Positions 41,276 through 49,039 of a stretch of DNA of 64,000 bases are shown piece after piece. Made by a program: the position numbers and the translations under genes. The notes below the pieces were generated by a model. That model had not been told where the DNA came from, did not search any database, and saw nothing but the letters and a program-made list of their open reading frames with translations. The DNA comes from an uncultured Bacteroidia bacterium (GTDB lineage: Bacteria > Bacteroidota > Bacteroidia > Bacteroidales > F082). Every line of letters starts with the position of its first letter. Within the stretch, counting starts at the first letter, position 1. Location: positions 42,397 through 106,396 of the forward strand of contig CADBZW010000010.1 in NCBI GenBank assembly GCA_902799345.1, in the 5' to 3' direction.

Positions 41276-41971
41276 ATGAATAATATAGAAGATAGAATCC
41301 TCTACGAAGACAACCACCTCATCGTGGTGAACAAGCTCCCCTCTGAAATCGTACAGGGCGACAAGACGGGCGACGTCTGCCTGCTCGACGACGTGAAGGA
41401 ATACATCAAAGTGAAGTACGACAAACCGGGGAACGTGTTTGCCGGACTCGTCCACCGCATCGACCGCCCTGTGAGCGGTGCTGTGGTGTTCGCCAAGACA
41501 AGCAAAGCCCTCTCGCGCATGACGGTGAAGGTGAAAGACCGCGACTTCCGCAAGACCTATCTGGCACTCGTAAAGAACCATCCACCTAAGCAAGCCGATG
41601 TGCTCGAAGACTACCTCGTCAAAAACGAGAAGATGAACAAGTCGTTCGTGGTGCCCGAAGGGACAAAAGACGCTAAGTTAGCAAGGTTGAGCTATCGTGT
41701 GGTCGGAAAGTCGGACACTTTCTATCTACTTGAGGTAGAGTTGTTTACAGGAAGACACCATCAGATTCGTTGTCAGCTGGCACACATCGGATGCCCTATC
41801 CGTGGTGACTTAAAATACGGTTATCCGCGCAGCAACCCCGACGCCTCCATCAGCCTGCATGCCTGGCGCATCGCCTTTGAACATCCTGTGACGAAAGAAC
41901 AACTTGAAATCACGGCACCTTTGCCGCAGAGTGCACCGTGGACAGCCTTTGATTTAGCAAGTAACAGTTAA
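41276..41971 (+). CDS. RluA family pseudouridine synthase
   Basis: I use ATG 41276 (231 residues); an in-frame ATG at 41249 lies inside a REP-like hairpin. The catalytic motif His-Arg-Ile-Asp-Arg-Pro-Val-Ser-Gly is present, with the active Asp, and Thr-Gly-Arg-His-His-Gln-Ile-Arg (the family's second motif) follows. It isomerises uridine to pseudouridine in rRNA or tRNA. It lacks an S4 domain, so it is a short RluA/RluC-like enzyme whose target cannot be told. Its promoter may lie within or be affected by the adjacent repeats. Confidence 0.9.
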   Translation: MNNIEDRILYEDNHLIVVNKLPSEIVQGDKTGDVCLLDDVKEYIKVKYDKPGNVFAGLVHRIDRPVSGAVVFAKTSKALSRMTVKVKDRDFRKTYLALVKNHPPKQADVLEDYLVKNEKMNKSFVVPEGTKDAKLARLSYRVVGKSDTFYLLEVELFTGRHHQIRCQLAHIGCPIRGDLKYGYPRSNPDASISLHAWRIAFEHPVTKEQLEITAPLPQSAPWTAFDLASNS

Positions 41972-41997
41972 TAATTGCGTGACGCCTCAGGATACAC

Positions 41998-42726
41998 TCA
42001 CAATAAATTAATGACTCCTTTAAAGATGATGAAGTAAGCACCGCAGAGCATCAAGAGAACGCCAGCAATGCGGTTCATTATCGTAGTGCGTTCGGCATCG
42101 AGGAACTTCTTCAACTTGGCGGCACCCCAGGCTTTCAGCAATTCCAAAAACCATGTGGTGCCCAAAATGATGGCGAAAAACACGATAGTGCTCACTTTGT
42201 TGCCACCCATATTGCCCGCCACCATAGCCACGGCAGAGAACCAGAAAATCCACACAAAAGGATTCAAGATATTGATTACGAAACCTTTGGCAAGAAACAC
42301 AAACCAAGCAGGTTTCTTGTCCTGTTTCTTTATCGCTTCATTGGCACGTTGTTCAATGTATTCGTCACGCGCCTTCTGATCTTGGACTTTCTTTCGGAAC
42401 GTGAAGATGCCGAATAACAACAAGATAAGGCCTGCCCCAATGCAAGCAAAAGCCGCCTCTCGCGACGAATTCATCACGATTTGCACCGAAGCCAAGATGC
42501 AAATGGCTATCACCATGGCATCGTTAAGAATCACGCCGGTGACAAACCAGGCCGCCGAGCGGAAACCACGATGAAGGCTGGTCTGCACCAAAGTGATGAA
42601 CGATGGCCCCATGTTGACGACCGCCGAAAGGAAGATTCCTATCAGGATGGCCCAAAACAAGAAGCTGAACGAGCCGATACGGCTGAATTCAGGCATTCTA
42701 TCAAAAATGACGGGAGAGTTTTCCAT
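41998..42726 (-). CDS. LysE family exporter
   Basis: The 242-residue protein has six hydrophobic segments and the LysE/RhtB pattern: Asn-Met-Gly-Pro-Ser-Phe at the first segment, a charged cytoplasmic loop near 110-140, then Phe-Val-Ile-Asn-Ile-Leu-Asn-Pro. Members export amino acids or related small molecules. It begins four bases after the stop of the GH3 gene upstream, so the two are cotranscribed. The substrate is unknown, but the GH3 pairing suggests an amino-acid-related compound. Confidence 0.85.
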   Translation of the reverse strand: MENSPVIFDRMPEFSRIGSFSFLFWAILIGIFLSAVVNMGPSFITLVQTSLHRGFRSAAWFVTGVILNDAMVIAICILASVQIVMNSSREAAFACIGAGLILLLFGIFTFRKKVQDQKARDEYIEQRANEAIKKQDKKPAWFVFLAKGFVINILNPFVWIFWFSAVAMVAGNMGGNKVSTIVFFAIILGTTWFLELLKAWGAAKLKKFLDAERTTIMNRIAGVLLMLCGAYFIIFKGVINLL

Positions 42727-42730
42727 GGCT

Positions 42731-44314
42731 TTATGATTTCAATCCTTTAACATATTCTTCCCACATCTCCAAACGCTTACCTTTGAGCACACGCGGAAAC
42801 TTGGTGGCACCGCCCCACTTGCCCATCTTCTGCTCCATGAACTCATAGAAATACTTAGTGGGCAGCACGTCGACAAATAACTCCTTGATGGCCTGTGTGC
42901 GTTCCACGGCATAGTCATCGTTGAGTTTACAAAGATTCTCATCTATCTTTCTGATAGCCTGTTCTTTGTCGATAGGTTCATCGCAACCGAGATACCAATG
43001 GTGTGCATACATCGTGTCGTGACGGATGCCTGCCACGGTGAACTCCGTGATGGTGACGCCCAGTTCGTCGGCCATCATGTCGACGGCACGGGTCATGTTG
43101 TCCTGCGAGAGGTGCTCACCCGTGATGCTCAAAAACTGCTTGGTGCGTCCCGTAATCACGATTTCGCAGTTCTTGGTATTGAGGAACTTGATGGTGTCGC
43201 CGATAAGGTAACGCCAAGTCCCTGCACAGGTGGAGAGCAGCAAGGCATATTCCACACCTTCCTGCACTTCGGAAAGCAGCAAGGTCTTGGGATGGGCGAC
43301 GATGGTGCCGTCTTCGTCAAAGTTCTCCTCGTTGAACGGCACAAACTCGAAATAGATGCCGTTGTCGACCAACAGCTGCATCACACGCTTCTTCAAGTCG
43401 ACTTGATAAGCGATATAACCCTCTGAGGCCAAGTAACTTTCCACGTAAAGCACCTCCTTGCCGAAGATACGCTCGAAGCTCTTTTCGTAAGGTGCAAAAG
43501 CCACGCCGCTATGTACATACACCATCAGGTTGGGCCAGATGTCGTGAATGGTCTTCAGGTTGTATTCCTTGATGATACGCTCCAGCAAGATCTGCACCCA
43601 TGCCGGCACACCCACGATAACGCCAATATCCCACTTGGGGGCTTCTTTTACCATAAGGTCCATCTTCTTGGCCCAATCTTTCTCCTTCGAAATCTTCTGA
43701 CCGGGTTTGTAGAACTTCTCAAACCACGACGGGATCTTGCCCGCAGAGATGCCCGAAAGGTCGCCCGCATAGTAGCCAAACTCCTCGTTGTACTGCAAGT
43801 CGGTGCTGCCACCGATCATCAGGACACCGCGGTTGTAGAAGTCCACAGGGAAGTCGTAACGCGTGGCCGACACCAGCTGACGGATACCTGCACGTGTGAT
43901 TTTGTTGTTAAGGCCTTTGGTGATGGGTATGTACTTGCTGGCAGCCTCTGAAGTACCTGAGCTGAGTGCAAAATATTTGATTTTGCCTGGCCAGGCAATG
44001 TTGCGCTTGCCTTGCAGGTTGAGGTACCACCACTCGTCGTGCATCTTGTTGTAGTCGAACACAGGCACACGTTTGCGGTATTCTTCAAGGATATCTTTCG
44101 ACAGCAAAATCTCGTCAAAATGATAGAACTTGCCAAATTCCGTAAACTGCGCCTTGACTAACAACTTTCGCAGTTCGCGTCGCTGAGCGCGAATAGGGTC
44201 GGTGTGGTTTTGACGTATTTCAACGGGGATATTCTTAATCTCCGCAGCAGCTTTCACAATAGCACCTACAATGGGTATCGGGAATTTTAATCTTTTTATT
44301 ATGGGGCGTTTCAT
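42731..44314 (-). CDS. GH3 family acyl-adenylate/amido synthetase-like protein
   Basis: The 527-residue protein matches the GH3 family, known in plants for joining auxin or jasmonate to amino acids. It shows Phe-Ala-Leu-Ser-Ser-Gly-Thr-Ser-Glu (motif 1, about 115-123), Tyr-Val-Glu-Ser-Tyr-Leu-Ala-Ser-Glu-Gly, and Tyr-Leu-Ile-Gly-Asp-Thr-Ile-Lys-Phe with Ile-Thr-Gly-Arg-Thr-Lys (motif 3). These are ANL-superfamily adenylation motifs. The bacterial role is unknown. Its promoter box is at 44336-44343, and the LysE gene follows directly. Confidence 0.9.
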   Translation of the reverse strand: MKRPIIKRLKFPIPIVGAIVKAAAEIKNIPVEIRQNHTDPIRAQRRELRKLLVKAQFTEFGKFYHFDEILLSKDILEEYRKRVPVFDYNKMHDEWWYLNLQGKRNIAWPGKIKYFALSSGTSEAASKYIPITKGLNNKITRAGIRQLVSATRYDFPVDFYNRGVLMIGGSTDLQYNEEFGYYAGDLSGISAGKIPSWFEKFYKPGQKISKEKDWAKKMDLMVKEAPKWDIGVIVGVPAWVQILLERIIKEYNLKTIHDIWPNLMVYVHSGVAFAPYEKSFERIFGKEVLYVESYLASEGYIAYQVDLKKRVMQLLVDNGIYFEFVPFNEENFDEDGTIVAHPKTLLLSEVQEGVEYALLLSTCAGTWRYLIGDTIKFLNTKNCEIVITGRTKQFLSITGEHLSQDNMTRAVDMMADELGVTITEFTVAGIRHDTMYAHHWYLGCDEPIDKEQAIRKIDENLCKLNDDYAVERTQAIKELFVDVLPTKYFYEFMEQKMGKWGGATKFPRVLKGKRLEMWEEYVKGLKS

Positions 44315-44335
44315 ATCTTTCGCTTAAAACGGTTG

Positions 44336-44343
44336 CAAAATTA
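44336..44343 (-). promoter_or_regulatory. -7 promoter box (TAATTTTG) for GH3-LysE
   Basis: On the minus strand TAATTTTG lies 21 bases before the ATG at 44314. Confidence 0.6.
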
Positions 44344-44396
44344 CAGAAATTCGTTTGAATTATAGCCTATAATATGCCATTAACGCAAAAAACGAT

Positions 44397-44404
44397 TACT
44401 TTTG
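44397..44404 (+). promoter_or_regulatory. -7 promoter box (TACTTTTG) for the beta-helix protein
   Basis: TACTTTTG ends 24 bases before ATG 44429 and probably also drives the M16 protease gene. Confidence 0.6.
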
Positions 44405-44428
44405 CCGCGAATTTAAGACTATTGTAAT

Positions 44429-46012
44429 ATGAAAACGAAGTTGTTAATATTCCTGCTGCTATGTGGCCTCGTTTCAAAAGCTCAAACCATCGAAGTATCA
44501 GGCTTACAATCAGGGACTTGGAATGCCGACACGGTGCTTATCAAGGACAATGTCTACATTCAAGACTCACTTCGCATCCTTGCTGGCACCACTGTGCTCT
44601 TTGAGGGTTTCTACCAAATCTCTGTTGAAGAAGGTGCCTCTCTGACCGCATTGGGAACAGTAACCGACACCATCCTTTTCACCGTGGCCGACACGACAGG
44701 ATTCCATTTTTTCAACTTTGGTCGAGGCGGATGGAATGGCATAAGAATGGATAAAGCGGGCGACTGTCGGTTCGACTACTGCCGTTTCCAAAATGGCAAG
44801 GCCGCTCTGGACGATGATCAAGACGGCGGTGCGCTGCGCATCTTCGGTTGCGATAATGTGGAAATCGGTCACAGCAAGCTGTTTTGCAACTTCTCACGCG
44901 AACACGGTGGTGCGCTCAATGCCGAGAACTCCAACGTGGTGATGCACGATTGCGATGTCAGCAACAACTTGTTACGCAGCGAAATAGACACCATTTATTT
45001 CATGTATGGAGCCGGATTGCGTTTCCTGAAGTGCGAAGTGGACATCGCTACAACAAAACTCCAGCATAACTACGGTGAGACCTCCATCGGCGGGGCCATG
45101 AGTATCGACAGCTGCTCAGTCCGCATCGACCGTTGCCGATTCGAGCATAACGTGGGCATCAATGGCGGTGGGCTTTATATGATTCGTTGCTACGACAACC
45201 CATGCAGCATTACCAACTCGCTCTTTGCCAATAACACTTCGGTGCATTTCGCTGGCGGAATGGCCATCAGTGACTCGTCGCCATTGGTCTGCAATCTTAC
45301 AGTCGTGAACAACCACTCCATTGGTGTCAACTGCGGAGGTATCTTCTTCTACCAACACAGCTCTCCAATCCTATGGAACTGCATCATCTACGGCAACACC
45401 AACGAAGCTCCTTTGGAAGAACCTGTGCAGATGTGGTCGTGGACCTACGAAGACTTTGCGCCAGAGTTTCACAACTGTCTGGTTCAATTCGGCTTTGACA
45501 ACATTTCCAACAATGAAGTCATCACCATTTACGACAATTGCAACGACGAAGACCCGCTCTTCGTTGACCCCGAAAACGAAGACTTCCATGTCGGGGCAGA
45601 AAGCCCTTGCATCAATGCCGGTTCATCCGATATTCCTGCATCAATTCTTAATGGTTTAGACTTAGATGGCTTAGGACGAGTCAACGATGGCTTGATTGAC
45701 CTAGGTGCCTACGAATACGACCTCGACGGCATCCACGAAACCACTCAAAGCCAGAGCACCCTACACATCGTCGGCAACCCAATTACAGCTATGAGCTATA
45801 CGGAAATCAACCTCGAAAAAGAGGGGCCTTTGTATGCGAGCATCTATGCTATTGATGGAAAAATGATGAGCAACAAAGTCATAGGTTTCTGTCCAAAAGG
45901 TCTCAACCGCATCGAGCTCGGTGAGCTGTTCCAGCAGCTGCCCAGTGGAACCTATCTTTTCGTCGTCAAGACCGCAGAAAAAGCGATGGTCACAAAGGCT
46001 ATCAAACCCTAA
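44429..46012 (+). CDS. Right-handed beta-helix protein with T9SS sorting domain
   Basis: The 527-residue protein has a signal peptide (ending Ser-Lys-Ala-Gln), a right-handed beta-helix (about 40-430, with repeated Asn/Asp-Gly-Gly-Ala-x-Ile or Leu-Arg turns), and the choice-of-anchor sequence Asp-Leu-Gly-Ala-Tyr-Glu-Tyr. A T9SS type A sorting domain closes it (about 445-527, Gly-Thr-Tyr-Leu-Phe-Val-Val and a final basic stretch). Proteins of this kind are exported by the type IX system to the cell surface. The substrate is not evident. The M16 protease gene follows after 40 bases. Confidence 0.85.
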   Translation: MKTKLLIFLLLCGLVSKAQTIEVSGLQSGTWNADTVLIKDNVYIQDSLRILAGTTVLFEGFYQISVEEGASLTALGTVTDTILFTVADTTGFHFFNFGRGGWNGIRMDKAGDCRFDYCRFQNGKAALDDDQDGGALRIFGCDNVEIGHSKLFCNFSREHGGALNAENSNVVMHDCDVSNNLLRSEIDTIYFMYGAGLRFLKCEVDIATTKLQHNYGETSIGGAMSIDSCSVRIDRCRFEHNVGINGGGLYMIRCYDNPCSITNSLFANNTSVHFAGGMAISDSSPLVCNLTVVNNHSIGVNCGGIFFYQHSSPILWNCIIYGNTNEAPLEEPVQMWSWTYEDFAPEFHNCLVQFGFDNISNNEVITIYDNCNDEDPLFVDPENEDFHVGAESPCINAGSSDIPASILNGLDLDGLGRVNDGLIDLGAYEYDLDGIHETTQSQSTLHIVGNPITAMSYTEINLEKEGPLYASIYAIDGKMMSNKVIGFCPKGLNRIELGELFQQLPSGTYLFVVKTAEKAMVTKAIKP

Positions 46013-46051
46013 TCAACAGAAACACATAATTCAATACCAATCTATTATAAA

Positions 46052-48988
46052 ATGAAAAAAGCAAACAGTATTTCCTTAAAGCACATGCTACTGCTTGGAG
46101 CAGCCGTGTTGATGCTTTTTGCTTCGTGCAACAAAAAGCAGGAAAGCAAGTACAAGTACGAAACCGTGAAGGGCGACCTCACCGAAGCCCGCATCTACAC
46201 TTTGGACAACGGCCTGACCGTTTATCTGAGTGTCAACAACGAGGAGCCGCGCATCCAGACCTACATCGCCGTGCGCACTGGATCGAAGAACGACCCCGCC
46301 GAGACCACCGGCTTGGCCCACTACCTTGAGCACCTGATGTTTAAGGGCACCGACAAGTTCGGCACCACCGACCCTGCCGCCGAAAAGCCTTTCCTGGACG
46401 ACATCGAGGCGCGTTATGAGAAGTACCGCACCCTCACCGACCCCGAGGAACGTCGCGTGGCCTACCACGAAATCGACTCGGTGAGCCAGCTGGCAGCCCA
46501 GTATTTCATCCCCAATGAGTACGATAAGCTCATGTCGGCCATCGGTGCAGAAGGCACCAACGCCTACACCTCCAACGACGTGACCTGCTACACCGAGGAC
46601 ATCCCGTCGAACGAGGTTGAGAATTGGGCCAAAATCCAGGCCGACCGTTTCCAGAACATGGTCATCCGTGGATTCCACACAGAGTTGGAAGCCGTGTATG
46701 AGGAGTATAACATTGGCATCGCCCAAGACAACCGCAAGGTGTGGGAAGCCCTGAGCGCCATGCTCTTCCCAACGCACCCTTACGGCACACAGACCACCAT
46801 CGGCACGCAGGAACACCTGAAGAACCCATCGATTGTCAACATCAAGAACTACTTCAACAAGTGGTATCGTCCGAACAACGTGGCCATCTGCATGGCCGGC
46901 GACTTCAACCCTGACGAGGTCATCGCCATCATCGACAAATATTTTGGCGGCTGGCAGCCTGGTGACGACGTGAAACAACCCGAATTTCCTGCTTTGGCTC
47001 CCATCAACGCACCCAAGGACACCACCGTCTACGGCCTCGAAGCCGAAAACCTGATGATGGGCTGGCGCTTCGACCGTGGCAACTCGCTGCAAGTGGACAC
47101 CTTGGACGTCATCGGTGAGATGCTGAGCAACGGCACCGCCGGTCTTGTCGACTTGGACATCAACCAGCAGATGCAGATGCTCTATGCCTTCGCTGGCAGC
47201 CAAACCTTGCGCGACTACACCAGCTTCATAATGGGCGGCTCACCGCGTCCCGGCCAGAGCCTCGAAGAGGCGAAAGACCTGTTGCTTGCCGAAATCGCCA
47301 AACTGAAGAGCGGCGACTTCTCCGACGACCTGCTGCCCTCGGTGATCAACAACGCCAAGCTCAATTATTACAACTCGCTGGAAAGCAACGCCGCCCGTGC
47401 CAACATGTTCGTCGACACCTATATTAATGAGGTGCCGTGGGAGCAAAGCGTTGACCGCCTCGACCGCATCTCGAAGCTGACGAAACAAGACATCATCAAC
47501 TTCGCCAACAAACACTTCAACGACAACTATGTAGTGGTCTACAAGCGTCAAGGCGTTGACGAGAACCAAAAGAAAATCGAAAAACCAGCCATCACCCCCA
47601 TCCCGACCAACCGCGACCTCGTGAGCGACTTTGTGAAGGAAGTGCAAAACAGCGAAGTGAAACCCATCGAGCCTCGTTTTGTCGACTTCAAGAAGGATTT
47701 GACCCTCGGCAACACCGAGGCTGGCCTGCCCTACATTTATGTGCAAAACAAGGAGAACGGTCGTTTTATTCTTGCTTTCCGCTACGACTTTGGCGAAGAG
47801 TCAGACCTGCGTTATGGCCTGGCTTCACAATACCTTGAATACCTCGGCACCGACCAACTCACCAATGAACAAATCAAGCAGCAGTTCTACAAGCTCGCCT
47901 GCGACTATTACATCAATGTGGGCGCACGCAACATCACCGTCACCTTGCGCGGCTTGGGTGAGAACATGCCACAAGCTTTGGCCTTGATGGAAAACGTGAT
48001 GCAAAATGCCCAACCCGACCCGATGGTGGCCGAAATGTGCATCCAACAGTTAGAGAAATCGCGCATGGACGCCAAGTTGAACCAACGCAGCAACTTCAGT
48101 GCCTTGGTGAACTACGGCATCTATGGCCCTTACAACCCGAGCCGCAACCAACTCTCCATCGCTGAGATGCGTAAGCTTGACCCTCAAGTGCTTCTTGACC
48201 TTTTGAAGAACCTCAAGAACTACAAGCATACCGTGTTATATTACGGCCCGATGCCCGCTGAGGAGATGGCCAAAGCCGTCACCGAAAACCACCAGACCGT
48301 GGCCGAGCTGCAAGCCGTGCCCGAAGGCAAGCACTACGAGATGCAGCCTACGCCTGAGAACGAAATCGTCATTGCTCCTTATGATGCCAAGAACATTTAC
48401 ATGCGCATGATCCATAACGAGCAACGCGAGTGGAACCCTGAAGAGGCCGCTGTGAAGGCCCTATTCAACGAGTACTATGGCGGTGGCATGAACACCATCG
48501 TCTTCCAGGAGATGCGTGAAGCCCGTGGCTTGGCCTACAACGCCTTTGCCGCCTACATGGAGCCGAGCTACAAGGACCAGAAGGAGTATTTCTTCACCCA
48601 CATCATCACCCAAAACGACAAGATGATCGACTGCGTCACCCACTTCCTCGAAATCCTCGACGATATGCCCGAGAGCGAGCAAGCCTTCGGCATCGCCAAG
48701 GACGCCCTCACCAAGCGTCTAGCCAGCCAACGCACCACGAAGTTCGGGCTCATCAACGCATGGCTGAGTGCCCAAATGCGCGGCATCGACTACGACATCA
48801 ACGAGCGCATCTACAATGCCCTGCCGAACATCACCCTGCAAGACATCGTGAAGTTTGAGAAGGAGCAGATGGCCAACAAACCTTACCGTTACGTCATCCT
48901 CGGCAACGAGAAGGAACTTAACATGGAGGCCATCCAAGCCATCGGTCCCGTCAAGCGCGTAAGTACCGAAGAGATCTTTGGGTATTGA
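46052..48988 (+). CDS. M16 family zinc metallopeptidase lipoprotein
   Basis: The 978-residue protein has a lipobox Leu-Phe-Ala-Ser-Cys (Cys26) and the inverted zinc motif HYLEH (90-94), with His90, Glu93 and His94. The third zinc ligand probably comes from the Glu in Glu-Leu-Glu-Ala-Val-Tyr-Glu-Glu-Tyr. Four repeated M16 domains make up a pitrilysin-size enzyme; the second half lacks the motif, as usual. It degrades peptides in the periplasm or at the surface. It is likely cotranscribed with the beta-helix gene, and a shared terminator follows. Confidence 0.93.
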   Translation: MKKANSISLKHMLLLGAAVLMLFASCNKKQESKYKYETVKGDLTEARIYTLDNGLTVYLSVNNEEPRIQTYIAVRTGSKNDPAETTGLAHYLEHLMFKGTDKFGTTDPAAEKPFLDDIEARYEKYRTLTDPEERRVAYHEIDSVSQLAAQYFIPNEYDKLMSAIGAEGTNAYTSNDVTCYTEDIPSNEVENWAKIQADRFQNMVIRGFHTELEAVYEEYNIGIAQDNRKVWEALSAMLFPTHPYGTQTTIGTQEHLKNPSIVNIKNYFNKWYRPNNVAICMAGDFNPDEVIAIIDKYFGGWQPGDDVKQPEFPALAPINAPKDTTVYGLEAENLMMGWRFDRGNSLQVDTLDVIGEMLSNGTAGLVDLDINQQMQMLYAFAGSQTLRDYTSFIMGGSPRPGQSLEEAKDLLLAEIAKLKSGDFSDDLLPSVINNAKLNYYNSLESNAARANMFVDTYINEVPWEQSVDRLDRISKLTKQDIINFANKHFNDNYVVVYKRQGVDENQKKIEKPAITPIPTNRDLVSDFVKEVQNSEVKPIEPRFVDFKKDLTLGNTEAGLPYIYVQNKENGRFILAFRYDFGEESDLRYGLASQYLEYLGTDQLTNEQIKQQFYKLACDYYINVGARNITVTLRGLGENMPQALALMENVMQNAQPDPMVAEMCIQQLEKSRMDAKLNQRSNFSALVNYGIYGPYNPSRNQLSIAEMRKLDPQVLLDLLKNLKNYKHTVLYYGPMPAEEMAKAVTENHQTVAELQAVPEGKHYEMQPTPENEIVIAPYDAKNIYMRMIHNEQREWNPEEAAVKALFNEYYGGGMNTIVFQEMREARGLAYNAFAAYMEPSYKDQKEYFFTHIITQNDKMIDCVTHFLEILDDMPESEQAFGIAKDALTKRLASQRTTKFGLINAWLSAQMRGIDYDINERIYNALPNITLQDIVKFEKEQMANKPYRYVILGNEKELNMEAIQAIGPVKRVSTEEIFGY

Positions 48989-48996
48989 TTTCTTGA

Positions 48997-49039
48997 TGAA
49001 TAAAAAAGAGGCTGAGCTAGCTCAGCCTCTTTTTTTATT
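48997..49039. terminator. Bidirectional terminator
   Basis: A near-perfect palindrome around AGGCTGAGCTAGCTCAGCCT has an A-run on the left and a T-run on the right. It serves the M16 gene on the plus strand and the TonB receptor gene on the minus strand, whose stop lies at 49035. Confidence 0.9.
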
